Positions 56,905-64,000 of a DNA stretch of 64,000 nt are shown here, piece by piece. The position numbers and the translations under genes were made by a program. Position 1 is the first letter of the stretch. Each line of letters starts with the position of its first letter. Source of the DNA: Shimia sp. CNT1-13L.2 (lineage in GTDB: Bacteria; Pseudomonadota; Alphaproteobacteria; Rhodobacterales; Rhodobacteraceae); the NCBI RefSeq assembly GCF_024331145.1, contig NZ_JANDJO010000003.1, forward strand, positions 496,001-560,000. The letters run 5' to 3'. Below the pieces are notes generated by a model that saw nothing but the letters and a program-made list of their open reading frames with translations, had not been told where the DNA came from and did no database searches.

Positions 56905-57996
56905 ATGGCCCACACGATCCAGCAGATTGCTGACGCCATCGGCGCAGAAGCCTTTGGGAATACTGACCTTTTGGTAGAAAAAGTATCCGAGCCAGCAATG
57001 GCTGGCCCGGATGATCTTGCGCTTCTGACAAATCCCAAGTTCGCCGCTGGCCTGTCGCAGGGCAAGGCGCGTGCTGCCATGGTCTGGCCCGGCGCTGATT
57101 GGCAGGCGCTTGGACTTGAAGGTGGGCTTTATTCGCCGCGCGGGCGCTATGGCATGGCAGGGCTTTCGAAAATGATGGACCCGGGCCAGCACTTTGGCGA
57201 GGGCATCCACCCTTCGGCCGTGATTGATCCCAGCGCGGAAATTGGCGAGAACGTCTCGATTGCCCCGCTTGCGATCATCGGCCCGCGCGCCAGGATCGGT
57301 GCCAACAGCGTGATCGGCCCCCATTGTCATGTCGGCGCTGACGTCACGTTGGGCGAGGGGGCTTTCCTGCGCGAGATGGTCTCGATCGGCGCGCGCGCCA
57401 CCATCGGCCGCAACTTCATCGCCCAACCCGGTGCGCGCATTGCCTCGGACGGATTTTCCTTTGTCACGCCAGAGAAATCGGGTGTTGAAGCGGCCCGCGA
57501 AACCCTGGGCGATCAGGGCGAAGTGAAATCCCAGGCCTGGACCCGCATTCATTCTCTCGGCTCAGTCACCATCGGTGACGATGTCGAGATCGGCGCCAAC
57601 GCCTGCATCGACTGCGGAACCATCCGCGACACCCGCATCGGCAACGGTGTGAAACTCGACAACATGGTGCACATCGCCCACAACGTTGAAATCGGCGACA
57701 ACACGCTACTTGCAGGTCAGTGCGGCATCGCAGGATCGACCAAGATCGGCAAGAACGTCGTGATGGGTGGCCAGTGCGGGGTCAGCGACAACACGACAGT
57801 CGGTGACAACGTGATTGCCGGCGGCGCAACCAAGATCCTCTCCAAGGTGCCGGCAGGCCGTGTTCTGCTTGGGTATCCGGCTGTCAAAATGGAGTCACAT
57901 TTGGAGATGTATAAGGGGCTCCGTCGCCTGCCTCGGCTGTTCGCTGACGTGGCGGCGCTACAGAAAAAAGTTTCCAACTCGGAAACCAATGACTAA
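56905..57996 (+). CDS. lpxD: UDP-3-O-acylglucosamine N-acyltransferase
   Basis: Adds the second hydroxyacyl chain in lipid A synthesis, from an acyl-ACP. 363 aa from ATG 56905 (GAGGAATTC upstream); the frame back to 56809 overlaps the transpeptidase gene and is not used. The N-terminal uridine-binding domain is followed by left-handed parallel beta-helix hexapeptides ([20 protein letters not shown]...), with the catalytic His259 in [10 protein letters not shown]. The C-terminal helix ([18 protein letters not shown]) is present. No fabZ or lpxA is next to it, unlike in enterobacteria. It is followed by an ACP gene 32 bases later. Confidence 0.95.
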   Translation: MAHTIQQIADAIGAEAFGNTDLLVEKVSEPAMAGPDDLALLTNPKFAAGLSQGKARAAMVWPGADWQALGLEGGLYSPRGRYGMAGLSKMMDPGQHFGEGIHPSAVIDPSAEIGENVSIAPLAIIGPRARIGANSVIGPHCHVGADVTLGEGAFLREMVSIGARATIGRNFIAQPGARIASDGFSFVTPEKSGVEAARETLGDQGEVKSQAWTRIHSLGSVTIGDDVEIGANACIDCGTIRDTRIGNGVKLDNMVHIAHNVEIGDNTLLAGQCGIAGSTKIGKNVVMGGQCGVSDNTTVGDNVIAGGATKILSKVPAGRVLLGYPAVKMESHLEMYKGLRRLPRLFADVAALQKKVSNSETND

Positions 57997-58028
57997 ATGA
58001 CTGCCAGTATTGGCGAAAGGAAGACATA

Positions 58029-58286
58029 ATGAGCGTCAAGGACCAGGTTATCGAAATCATCGCGGAACAAGCCGTTCTCGAGCCATCCGACGTCACTCTC
58101 GAAAGCACGCTTGAAGATCTGGGCATCGACAGCCTTGGTCTGGTCGAAAGCATCTTTGCGATCGAGGAAGCCTTCGACATCACCGTACCTTTCAACGCCA
58201 ATGAACCCACCGAGAGCGATTTTGACATTTCCTCGGTGGCATCCATCATTGCCGGTATCGAAAAGCTGGTTGCCGACCAGTCCTGA
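58029..58286 (+). CDS. Acyl carrier protein (secondary)
   Basis: 85 aa acidic four-helix carrier. The phosphopantetheine attachment is Ser35 in LGIDSLGLVES. Not the standard FabF-adjacent AcpP: the sequence around the site and the C-terminal part (NEPTESDFDISSVASIIAGIEKLV) are divergent. It sits between lpxD and a ketosynthase, so it may hold a special acyl chain for an envelope lipid, in the way AcpXL does for very-long-chain fatty acids in rhizobia; that role is inference. A GAAAGGAAG site precedes the ATG. Confidence 0.93.
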   Translation: MSVKDQVIEIIAEQAVLEPSDVTLESTLEDLGIDSLGLVESIFAIEEAFDITVPFNANEPTESDFDISSVASIIAGIEKLVADQS

Positions 58287-58313
58287 CTTTTCCCCGATCC
58301 GGAGGATTGATCC

Positions 58314-59522
58314 ATGAAACGTGTCGTGATCACCGGCGCCGGAACCATCAACGCTCTTGGCCACAACGTGGCCGATACGCTTGATGCGATGAAAGAGGGG
58401 CGCTGTGGTATCGGCCCCCTTGAAATGCGCGACGTTGACCGTCTTGCAATCAAGATCGGCGGGCAGGTGCGCGGCTTTGAAGCCGAAAACCTGTTCAACC
58501 GCCAGCAAAACGCGCTCTATGACCGCTTCACCCAGTTTGCCCTGGTTGCCGCCCGCGAGGCCATCGCCCAGTCCGGCCTTGAGTTTTCCGGCGAAATGGC
58601 GGCCCGTTCCGGCGTTGTGCTTGGCACCTCGGGCGGTGGTATGCAGACGCTCGACGAGAACTATCGCACGGTCTATGAGGACGGCAAGAACCGCGTGCAC
58701 CCCTTCGTGGTGCCCAAGCTCATGAACAACGCCGCGGCCAGCCACATCAGCATGGAGTTCAACCTCAAGGGCCCCAGCTTTACCGTGGCCACCGCCTGTG
58801 CCTCGTCCAACCACGCCATGAGCCAGGCCTTCCAATTGGTACGCTACGGTGCGGCCCCCGTGATGGTCACGGGCGGGTCGGAATCCATGCTGTGCTTTGG
58901 CGGCGTCAAGGCCTGGGAAGGTCTGCGCGTCATGTCCAAGGATGCCTGCCGCCCATTCTCGGCCAACCGAAATGGCATGGTTCAGGGCGAAGGGGCAGGG
59001 GTGTTTGTCTTCGAAGAATACGAACACGCCAAGGCGCGCGGCGCGGAAATCCTCGCCGAAGTGGTGGGCTTTGCCATGTCGTCAGATGCCTCCGACATCG
59101 TGATGCCCTCGAAACAAGGCGCGGCAAGGGCGATCTCGGGCGCCTTGGCCGATGGCGGCATCAACCGCGACGAGGTGGGATACATCAACGCCCACGGCAC
59201 CGGCACCGCCGCCAATGACAAGACGGAATGCGCCGCCGTGGCAGATGTTTTTGGCCAGCACGCGGATGATCTGATGATCTCGTCGACCAAGTCGATGCAC
59301 GGCCACCTGATCGGCGGTACAGGCGCAGTAGAACTTCTGGCCTGTATCATGGCTCTGCGGGACGGCGTGATCGCGCCCACCATCAGCTATGAAGAGCCCG
59401 ATCCAGAATGCGCCCTTGACGTCGTGCCGAACGAGGCGCGCGAAGCCAAGGTCGACGTGGCCCTTTCCAACGCCTTCGCCTTTGGCGGCCTGAACGCGGT
59501 CTTGGCCCTGCGCAAAGTCTGA
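58314..59522 (+). CDS. Beta-ketoacyl-ACP synthase (FabF-like)
   Basis: 402 aa condensing enzyme with an intact Cys162 (VATACASSNHA), His294 (INAHGTGT), Lys326 and His331 (KSMHGHLIGGTGAVE), so it should be fully active. GGAGGATTGATCC lies before the ATG. It follows the acyl carrier protein by 27 bases and probably works with it; the pair is distinct from housekeeping fabF-acpP, which lie with fabG and fabD in most bacteria. The acyl product is unknown. It ends at a strong terminator. Confidence 0.93.
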   Translation: MKRVVITGAGTINALGHNVADTLDAMKEGRCGIGPLEMRDVDRLAIKIGGQVRGFEAENLFNRQQNALYDRFTQFALVAAREAIAQSGLEFSGEMAARSGVVLGTSGGGMQTLDENYRTVYEDGKNRVHPFVVPKLMNNAAASHISMEFNLKGPSFTVATACASSNHAMSQAFQLVRYGAAPVMVTGGSESMLCFGGVKAWEGLRVMSKDACRPFSANRNGMVQGEGAGVFVFEEYEHAKARGAEILAEVVGFAMSSDASDIVMPSKQGAARAISGALADGGINRDEVGYINAHGTGTAANDKTECAAVADVFGQHADDLMISSTKSMHGHLIGGTGAVELLACIMALRDGVIAPTISYEEPDPECALDVVPNEAREAKVDVALSNAFAFGGLNAVLALRKV

Positions 59523-59538
59523 TCCGTAACCCCCAAAG

Positions 59539-59573
59539 AAAACGCCGCGCTGTGGGTTAGCGCGGCGTTTTTT
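59539..59573 (+). terminator. Rho-independent terminator of the lpxD-acp-KS operon
   Basis: AAAACGCCGCGC / GCGCGGCGTTTT perfect 12-bp stem with loop TGTGGGTTA and T-run, 17 bases after the ketosynthase stop; also faces the IalB-like gene on the minus strand. Confidence 0.88.
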
Positions 59574-59594
59574 CTTTTTGGTTTTGCGGCTGGA

Positions 59595-60176
59595 TTACTG
59601 GCTGACCGGATTGGCCTTGTCGTAAGCCTTTGTCATACCGTTCAGAGAAAACCGGACGTTCACCGGCTTCTCCGGAGCAAGAGCGTGGAATATCACGGCA
59701 ACGCCTTCTGTACCATCCTTGAGAGCTTTCACTTCAATCGGGGACAGGTTCATCCGAGCGACACAGCCACCGCCGTGACAGAAGATGAACGGAATACGCT
59801 GGAGAAGAACGCCATCAACCGCAATGCCGAGGCCGGTTCCCAACAGAGTTTGCAAGGGTGCGATAAACGTGGCTTGTGCGGCGACGGTTCCCCCGTCAGG
59901 AAGCTTGGCAACCTCGACTTCGATGATCGGGAAGTTTTCGGCATCTACCAGGGTCTGGTACAGAACACAGGGCTTGGGGTCAGGGCCTTCCGTGGTGCAG
60001 CGCAGATCCCAGTCACCGATGATTTCCGAAGTGACATTTTCAGGCACAGGGGGGCGCGGCGGGGCCGACGGCTTGCTTTCCATAAGAGAGCCGTCAGACA
60101 GCGATCCGACCTGGGCCATCAGGGGCGTCGCTGCAAGCATCGAGACAGCGGCAAGAACTTTCACAATCTTGGACAT
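59595..60176 (-). CDS. Invasion-associated locus B (IalB)-family periplasmic protein
   Basis: About 193 aa from the ATG giving MSKIVKVLAAV; an upstream ATG at 60212 would add 12 residues before the signal peptide. Residues 1-20 are a signal peptide (SMLAATPLMAQ). A proline-rich linker (KPSAPPRPPVPENV) leads to the IalB domain: GDWDLRC, CVLYQTLVDAEN, the CHGGGCVARM disulfide-type pair and a final VRFSLNGMTKAYD. Named after a Bartonella invasion protein, but common in free-living alphaproteobacteria, so no link to virulence is implied. Confidence 0.9.
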   Translation of the reverse strand: MSKIVKVLAAVSMLAATPLMAQVGSLSDGSLMESKPSAPPRPPVPENVTSEIIGDWDLRCTTEGPDPKPCVLYQTLVDAENFPIIEVEVAKLPDGGTVAAQATFIAPLQTLLGTGLGIAVDGVLLQRIPFIFCHGGGCVARMNLSPIEVKALKDGTEGVAVIFHALAPEKPVNVRFSLNGMTKAYDKANPVSQ

Positions 60177-60305
60177 TGGTATTTCCGTATAAATCAGATC
60201 CGAGTCGAACATGGCTTACCATGCCCAACGTCAATTGTCAGGCGAACCTAACGGTTTAGCAGCACTACAGCAGATTTTCGCCCGCCGAATGCACCGTATT
60301 GGGAG

Positions 60306-60377
60306 GGTAAAAGAAAAAGAGGCCCGAAGGCCTCTTTTCCATTTTCACTCCCCGTCGGACTGGCCGACTTATTCATT
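60306..60377 (-). ncRNA. Candidate small RNA in a divergent intergenic region
   Basis: On the minus strand a promoter-like pair (below) is followed within about 75 bases by a strong intrinsic terminator, GAGGCC-TTCG-GGCCTC then TTTTTCTTTT (60305-60338). A further hairpin GTCGG-CCAGT-CCGAC sits just before it. No gene explains this terminator: the genes on both sides point away. A transcript of about 70 nt is predicted. A short frame runs into the terminator, so a leader peptide is not excluded. Confidence 0.4.
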
Positions 60378-60383
60378 GCCGAA

Positions 60384-60412
60384 ACGCTACGAAATGAAAC
60401 GGCACCCGTCAA
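60384..60412 (-). promoter_or_regulatory. Predicted promoter of the candidate small RNA
   Basis: Minus strand: -35 TTGACG (60412-60407), 17-base spacer, -10 TAGCGT (60389-60384). The -35 fits alphaproteobacterial sigma-70 promoters; the -10 is moderate. Start expected near 60377. Confidence 0.4.
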
Positions 60413-60606
60413 CAGGAAAAATTCCTTATTTCGGTCTGATTTTCCACGAAAAATTGGCCGGACGTGTTTTGCCCGGCCCAGTCTGACAGGGAGGAATTTC
60501 GCTCTTTCCCGTACAAAGGGAAAAACGAATGCAAACAATACTGGCAGGAAAGCCTTAACATTGTATTTTCGAAGGGCGCGGCAGTGAGCAGCAAAGGACG
60601 TAACAG

Positions 60607-62154
60607 GTGCAAGATTCAGTTTTCATCGGCGGTGGCGGAGAAGCCTATGCCACCAAACAGGGCCTCAAGCTCAAATACGCCAACCGCCACGGCCTGATTG
60701 CGGGGGCCACCGGCACCGGCAAGACGGTCACGCTTCAGATCCTTGCCGAGGGCTTTTCCAAGGCCGGCGTGCCGGTATTCCTGTCGGACGTGAAAGGCGA
60801 TCTCTCGGGACTGGCGGCGGCGGGCAGCGAGGGGTTCAAACTGCACCAGGCCTTCACCGACCGTGCCTCCAAGATCGGCTTTGACGATTACACCTACGAA
60901 AGCTTCCCGGTCACCTTCTGGGATCTCTTCGGCGAACAGGGCCATCCCGTGCGCACCACCGTTGCGGAAATGGGGCCGTTGCTGCTGTCGCGCCTGATGG
61001 ACCTGACCGAGGCACAGGAAGGTATCCTCAACATCGCCTTCCGTCTCTCCGACGAACAGGGCCTGCCGCTTCTCGACCTCAAGGACCTGCAAGCCCTTCT
61101 GGTCTGGGTCGGCGAAAACCGCAAGGAACTCTCGCTGCGCTACGGGGCAGTCTCTGTGGCCTCGATCGGCGCCATCCAGCGCCGTCTCCTGATCCTCGAG
61201 AACCAGGGCGGCACCAAGCTGTTCGGCGAACCCGCGCTTGCGCTCTCCGACATCATGCGCACCGATCCGGACGGACGCGGCCGCATCAACATCCTTGCTG
61301 CCGACAAACTCATGGGCTCGCCGCGCCTCTATGCAACCTTCCTCCTGTGGCTGCTCTCCGAACTCTTCGAAGAACTGCCCGAAGTGGGCGATCCTGACAA
61401 ACCCCGGCTGGTGTTCTTCTTCGACGAGGCCCACCTCCTGTTCGATGGCGCCCCCAAGGCCCTGGTCGACAAGGTCGAACAGGTCGCCCGCCTGATCCGT
61501 TCCAAGGGCGTCGGCATCTACTTTGTCACCCAGAACCCCGCCGACGTGCCCGAAGACGTGCTGGGCCAGCTGGGCAACCGCATCCAGCACGCCCTGCGCG
61601 CCTTTACCGGACGTGACAAGAAACAACTGCGCCTCGCGGCCGAAACCTACCGCGAAAACCCGCGCTTTGACACCGAACAGGCCATCCGCGAGGTCGGGGT
61701 GGGCGAGGCGGTCACCTCGATGCTGGCGAAAAAGGGCATCCCCGGCGTGGTCGAACGCACCCTGATCCGCCCACCGTCCTCGCAACTGGGGCCGCTTGAC
61801 GACAGCTTGCGCAAACAGGTCATCGCCACCTCTCCGGTTTCCGGAAAATATGAAACGGTTCAGGATCGCCGCTCGGCCTATGAAATCCTCAAGCAACGCG
61901 CCGAAAAGGCCGCCTCTGAAGCCGAAGCCGCCGAGGCCCGCGAAGAGGAAATGTCGATGGCAGAACGCGAATTCAACGCCGCCCGCCGCTATTCCGGCAG
62001 CCGCGTGTCCCGCTCGTCCTCGCGCAGTATGAGGATTTCAAAGGATGACAGCTTTGGCACCGCCATGGGCAAGATGGTGATGAAGGAACTGACCGGCACC
62101 ACCGGCCGCAAGATCGTGCGCGGCATCCTTGGTGGCCTCTTCAAGGGGCGCTGA
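60607..62154 (+). CDS. HerA/DUF853-family P-loop ATPase (YjgR-like)
   Basis: 515 aa from GTG 60607. Walker A is GATGTGKT near residue 33 and Walker B is LVFFFDEAHLLFD; a later VTQNPADVPEDVLGQLGNR block matches the HerA/FtsK-like motor core with its arginine finger region. The DUF853 C-terminal region follows, with a charged coiled coil (RAEKAASEAEAAEAREEEM), a Ser/Arg-rich stretch (SRVSRSSSRSM) and a Gly-rich end. Function of bacterial stand-alone members is not settled; no NurA nuclease is adjacent. Ends at a strong terminator. Confidence 0.9.
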   Translation: MQDSVFIGGGGEAYATKQGLKLKYANRHGLIAGATGTGKTVTLQILAEGFSKAGVPVFLSDVKGDLSGLAAAGSEGFKLHQAFTDRASKIGFDDYTYESFPVTFWDLFGEQGHPVRTTVAEMGPLLLSRLMDLTEAQEGILNIAFRLSDEQGLPLLDLKDLQALLVWVGENRKELSLRYGAVSVASIGAIQRRLLILENQGGTKLFGEPALALSDIMRTDPDGRGRINILAADKLMGSPRLYATFLLWLLSELFEELPEVGDPDKPRLVFFFDEAHLLFDGAPKALVDKVEQVARLIRSKGVGIYFVTQNPADVPEDVLGQLGNRIQHALRAFTGRDKKQLRLAAETYRENPRFDTEQAIREVGVGEAVTSMLAKKGIPGVVERTLIRPPSSQLGPLDDSLRKQVIATSPVSGKYETVQDRRSAYEILKQRAEKAASEAEAAEAREEEMSMAEREFNAARRYSGSRVSRSSSRSMRISKDDSFGTAMGKMVMKELTGTTGRKIVRGILGGLFKGR

Positions 62155-62197
62155 CCGCCCCGCTTCAATGCACCACAAATACTCCCGCCGGAGGCAA

Positions 62198-62227
62198 AAA
62201 GGCCGCTCACTCGAGCGGCCTTTCTTT
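62198..62227. terminator. Rho-independent terminator between HerA-like gene and livM
   Basis: AAAGGCCGCTC / GAGCGGCCTTT stem with ACTC loop, followed by TCTTTT, about 45 bases after the HerA-like stop and about 20 bases from the livM stop on the other strand. Serves both convergent genes. Confidence 0.85.
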
Positions 62228-62247
62228 TGGACGTATCGTAACAGTCC

Positions 62248-63549
62248 TTATTTCTCGGGGATCAGACCCCTCGGGCTGAACCGCAGCACCAGCAACAACA
62301 CAACACCCATCGTCAACAGGCGCATATGCGCGGCGCTGTCGATCAGATGTGCCTTGAGCGCGCTGTCCTCGGCCATGCCGTAGGTGATCAGCTGCATCAG
62401 GCCAAGGCCCAGCGGCTCCACCTGCACCCAGAGGAACCAGATCAGGAACCCACCCAGAACCGAACCGAGGTTGTTGCCCGAACCGCCCACGATCACCATC
62501 ACCCAGACAAGGAAGGTAAAGCGCAGCGGGTTATACGTCCCCGGCGTCAGCTGGCCATCCAGCGTGGTCAGCATGGCACCCGCGATGCCACAGACCGCAG
62601 AACCCAAAACGAAGATCTGCAAGTGGCGGCGGGTCACGTTCTTGCCCATCGCCTCTGCGGCCACCTCGTTGTCACGGATCGCACGCATCATGCGGCCCCA
62701 GGGCGATTTCAGCGCCAGCTGCGCCATCACGAGGATGATCACCAGTACGATAGTAAACAGAACCGAGTAGCCCAGCTTGACGTACAGCGTCGAGGCCACC
62801 ACCGGATCGAGCCCAAGTGACTGCGCGTTGCTGACAAAGGTCTCGGAGTTCTGGAGGTCGATTTCGCGCGGTACCGGGCGGGGCAGGCCCACCACGTTTT
62901 TCACGCCCCGCGCCAGCCAGTCCTCGTTCTTCAGAACCGCGAGAATGATCTCCGCGATGCCCAGCGTCGCAATGGCAAGATAGTCCGAGCGCAGACCCAG
63001 CGCCGTTTTACCGATCAGCCAGGCCGCACCCGCCGCCAGAAGGCCGCCGATGATCCACGCGAACAGGACCGGCAGGCCAAGGCCACCCAGGTTACCGGTC
63101 GCCGCCGGATTGATGGCTTCGATGGCTTTCACAGCCGGATCGAAAAGGCCACGGTAAAGGAAGAAGCCCGCGATCAGCACGGCCAGCATCGCCAGACCAC
63201 GCATACGGCCCTTGAGACGGCCATTCAGCAGGATCGCCACCGCGATGGTGCCCACACCCACCAGAAGCGCAAAGATCACCCGCGTGCCGCCTGCGGCCCA
63301 GGCTTCGCCCACCGGCGGCATGGAGGTCAGGACGACCGCCAGACCACCCAGGGCCACAAAGCCCATGACACCGACGTTGAAAAGGCCGGCAAAACCCCAT
63401 TGCAAGTTCACCCCAAGCGCCATGATCGCCGAGATCAGCCCCATGTTCAGGATGAACAGCGCCGAGTTCCACGACTGAATGACGCCCGTGCCGATGATCA
63501 GCGCCGCAACAATTGCGAAGAGGGCAGAGTTTTTCACTGTATCGCTCAT
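62248..63549 (-). CDS. livM: Branched-chain amino acid ABC transporter permease LivM
   Basis: 433 aa from ATG giving MSDTVKNSALF; the frame open to 63705 overlaps livH and is rejected. About ten membrane helices; LivM features are NMGLISAIMALGVNLQWGFAG-type N-terminal segment, SDYLAIATLGIAEI, the EAA-like cytoplasmic loop SPWGRMMRAIRDNEVAAEAMGKN, and GGSGNNLGSVLGG. Pairs with LivH to form the inner-membrane channel for leucine/isoleucine/valine (or related amino acid, amide or urea) uptake. ATPases and binding protein are outside the window. Confidence 0.95.
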   Translation of the reverse strand: MSDTVKNSALFAIVAALIIGTGVIQSWNSALFILNMGLISAIMALGVNLQWGFAGLFNVGVMGFVALGGLAVVLTSMPPVGEAWAAGGTRVIFALLVGVGTIAVAILLNGRLKGRMRGLAMLAVLIAGFFLYRGLFDPAVKAIEAINPAATGNLGGLGLPVLFAWIIGGLLAAGAAWLIGKTALGLRSDYLAIATLGIAEIILAVLKNEDWLARGVKNVVGLPRPVPREIDLQNSETFVSNAQSLGLDPVVASTLYVKLGYSVLFTIVLVIILVMAQLALKSPWGRMMRAIRDNEVAAEAMGKNVTRRHLQIFVLGSAVCGIAGAMLTTLDGQLTPGTYNPLRFTFLVWVMVIVGGSGNNLGSVLGGFLIWFLWVQVEPLGLGLMQLITYGMAEDSALKAHLIDSAAHMRLLTMGVVLLLVLRFSPRGLIPEK

Positions 63550-64000
63550 ACCGATTTCCCCTTGAAGATGCCGGTTGGCTTGAACAGAAGCACGACGATC
63601 AGGATCACGAAGCTGACCGCGAACTTGTAGTCGGTGGACAGAAGCTGAACGAGACCGCTGGGTTCCAGCCCCTCGGGCATCCAGTAGGTCAGAACCTTCT
63701 TCCACGCATAGGTGATGGTGACTTCCGAAAAGGCGATCACGAACCCGCCCGCGATGGCGCCCAGCGGGCTACCGAGGCCGCCGACAATGGCCGAGGCAAA
63801 GATCGGCAGCAGCAGCTGGAAGTACACGAAGGGTTTGAACGTCTTGTCGAGGCCGTAAAGCACGCCGGCAATCGTCGCCAGTGCCGCCACGATCATCCAG
63901 GTATACATCACCACCCGCTCGGGGTTGATGCCCGACAACAGCGCAAGATCCTCGTTGTCCGAATAGGCGCGCATCGACTTGCCGGTGCGGGTGCGGTTCA
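63546..64000 (-). CDS. livH: Branched-chain amino acid ABC transporter permease LivH, 5'-truncated by the window edge
   Basis: The frame is open to the window end, so the annotated start at 63974 is internal; the N-terminal half is missing. The visible 150 aa include the cytoplasmic loop RTGKSMRAYSDNEDLALLSGINPERV, typical of LivH permeases, then LPIFASAIVGGLGSPLGAI and two to three further membrane helices. The end overlaps livM by 4 bases (ATGA), indicating coupled translation. Confidence 0.95.
   Translation of the reverse strand, partial: NRTRTGKSMRAYSDNEDLALLSGINPERVVMYTWMIVAALATIAGVLYGLDKTFKPFVYFQLLLPIFASAIVGGLGSPLGAIAGGFVIAFSEVTITYAWKKVLTYWMPEGLEPSGLVQLLSTDYKFAVSFVILIVVLLFKPTGIFKGKSV

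Larger units (their letters stand above)
60177..60606. other. Divergent gap between the IalB-like gene and the HerA-like gene
   Basis: 430 bases without a supported protein gene. Apart from the candidate small RNA it contains two more hairpins: GGCCGG-N10-CCCGGCC-type around 60457-60479 and TTTCCC-N7-GGGAAA (60505-60523). Both would lie upstream of the predicted small RNA start and could form part of the 5' leader of the plus-strand HerA-like gene. Confidence 0.4.

Noticed and set aside
60248-60538. Minus-strand 96-codon frame in the divergent gap
   Set aside because: It reads straight through a strong intrinsic terminator (EAFGPLFL encoded by the stem), so it is unlikely to be a protein gene.

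Overview
The window is about 60% GC, gene-dense chromosome from an alphaproteobacterium, most likely a marine Rhodobacterales (Roseobacter-group) member. The pointers are the gene order (iscR-suf operon with embedded membrane genes, zwf-pgl-pgi, a COX15-type ctaA, lpxD-acp-KS), a CckA hybrid kinase preceded by a perfect CtrA box, a GAAC-N7-GAAC alphaproteobacterial SOS box before recA, an Irr-type ICE palindrome before iscR, and several RTX (GGxGxD) secreted proteins. Species assignment is inference; no rRNA is present.

Layout. 1-6.3 kb: end of heme A synthase, an M32 carboxypeptidase, two small unknown proteins and gyrA (minus). 6.3-9.0 kb: a regulatory gap with 11-bp-phased repeats and an 18-bp palindrome, a FabMG-like protein and a radical SAM protein. 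9.2-13 kb: the zwf-pgl-pgi operon. 13-16.6 kb: an RTX protein, tRNA-Gly(CCC) and an ASKHA/ferredoxin corrinoid-activase-like protein. 16.8-28.2 kb: guaB, an RsmB-like methyltransferase, cckA, a sulfotransferase-like gene, recA, a MOSC-like protein, alaS, a DUF1330 protein and a class II amidotransferase. 28.3-33.4 kb (minus): typA, an SMR exporter, a YitT protein, a tandem-HD protein, a small protein and a hydrolase.

33.4-42.1 kb is the iron-sulfur cluster operon: iscR, a NifS/IscS-like desulfurase, sufB, three tiny membrane proteins, a YbjQ protein, sufC, sufD, two YIP1-like membrane proteins and sufS, almost all overlapping or a few bases apart. tRNA-Arg(CCG) follows, then a lower-GC accessory stretch (42.2-44.1 kb) with a second sulfotransferase-like gene and otherwise unassignable DNA. 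44.1-50.2 kb holds two large RTX proteins with related C-termini.

50.3-54.1 kb: an MmgE/PrpD protein and an octaheme tetrathionate-reductase-family cytochrome coupled to a membrane cytochrome b. 54.4-59.5 kb is envelope-related: a DUF882 Tat-exported protein divergent from an L,D-transpeptidase, then lpxD, an acyl carrier protein and a ketosynthase. 59.6-64 kb: an IalB-like periplasmic protein, a possible small RNA, a HerA-like ATPase, and livM/livH of a branched-chain amino acid transporter, livH cut by the window edge.

No CRISPR array, intact transposon or phage was seen. The most notable items are regulatory (phased 11-bp repeats shared by two distant intergenic regions, the CtrA box on cckA, the ICE box on the iscR -10, a predicted small RNA) and structural (membrane cassettes inside the suf operon, a tandem HD fusion, an RTX protein with a hydrophobic N-terminal hairpin, the octaheme/cytochrome b pair).
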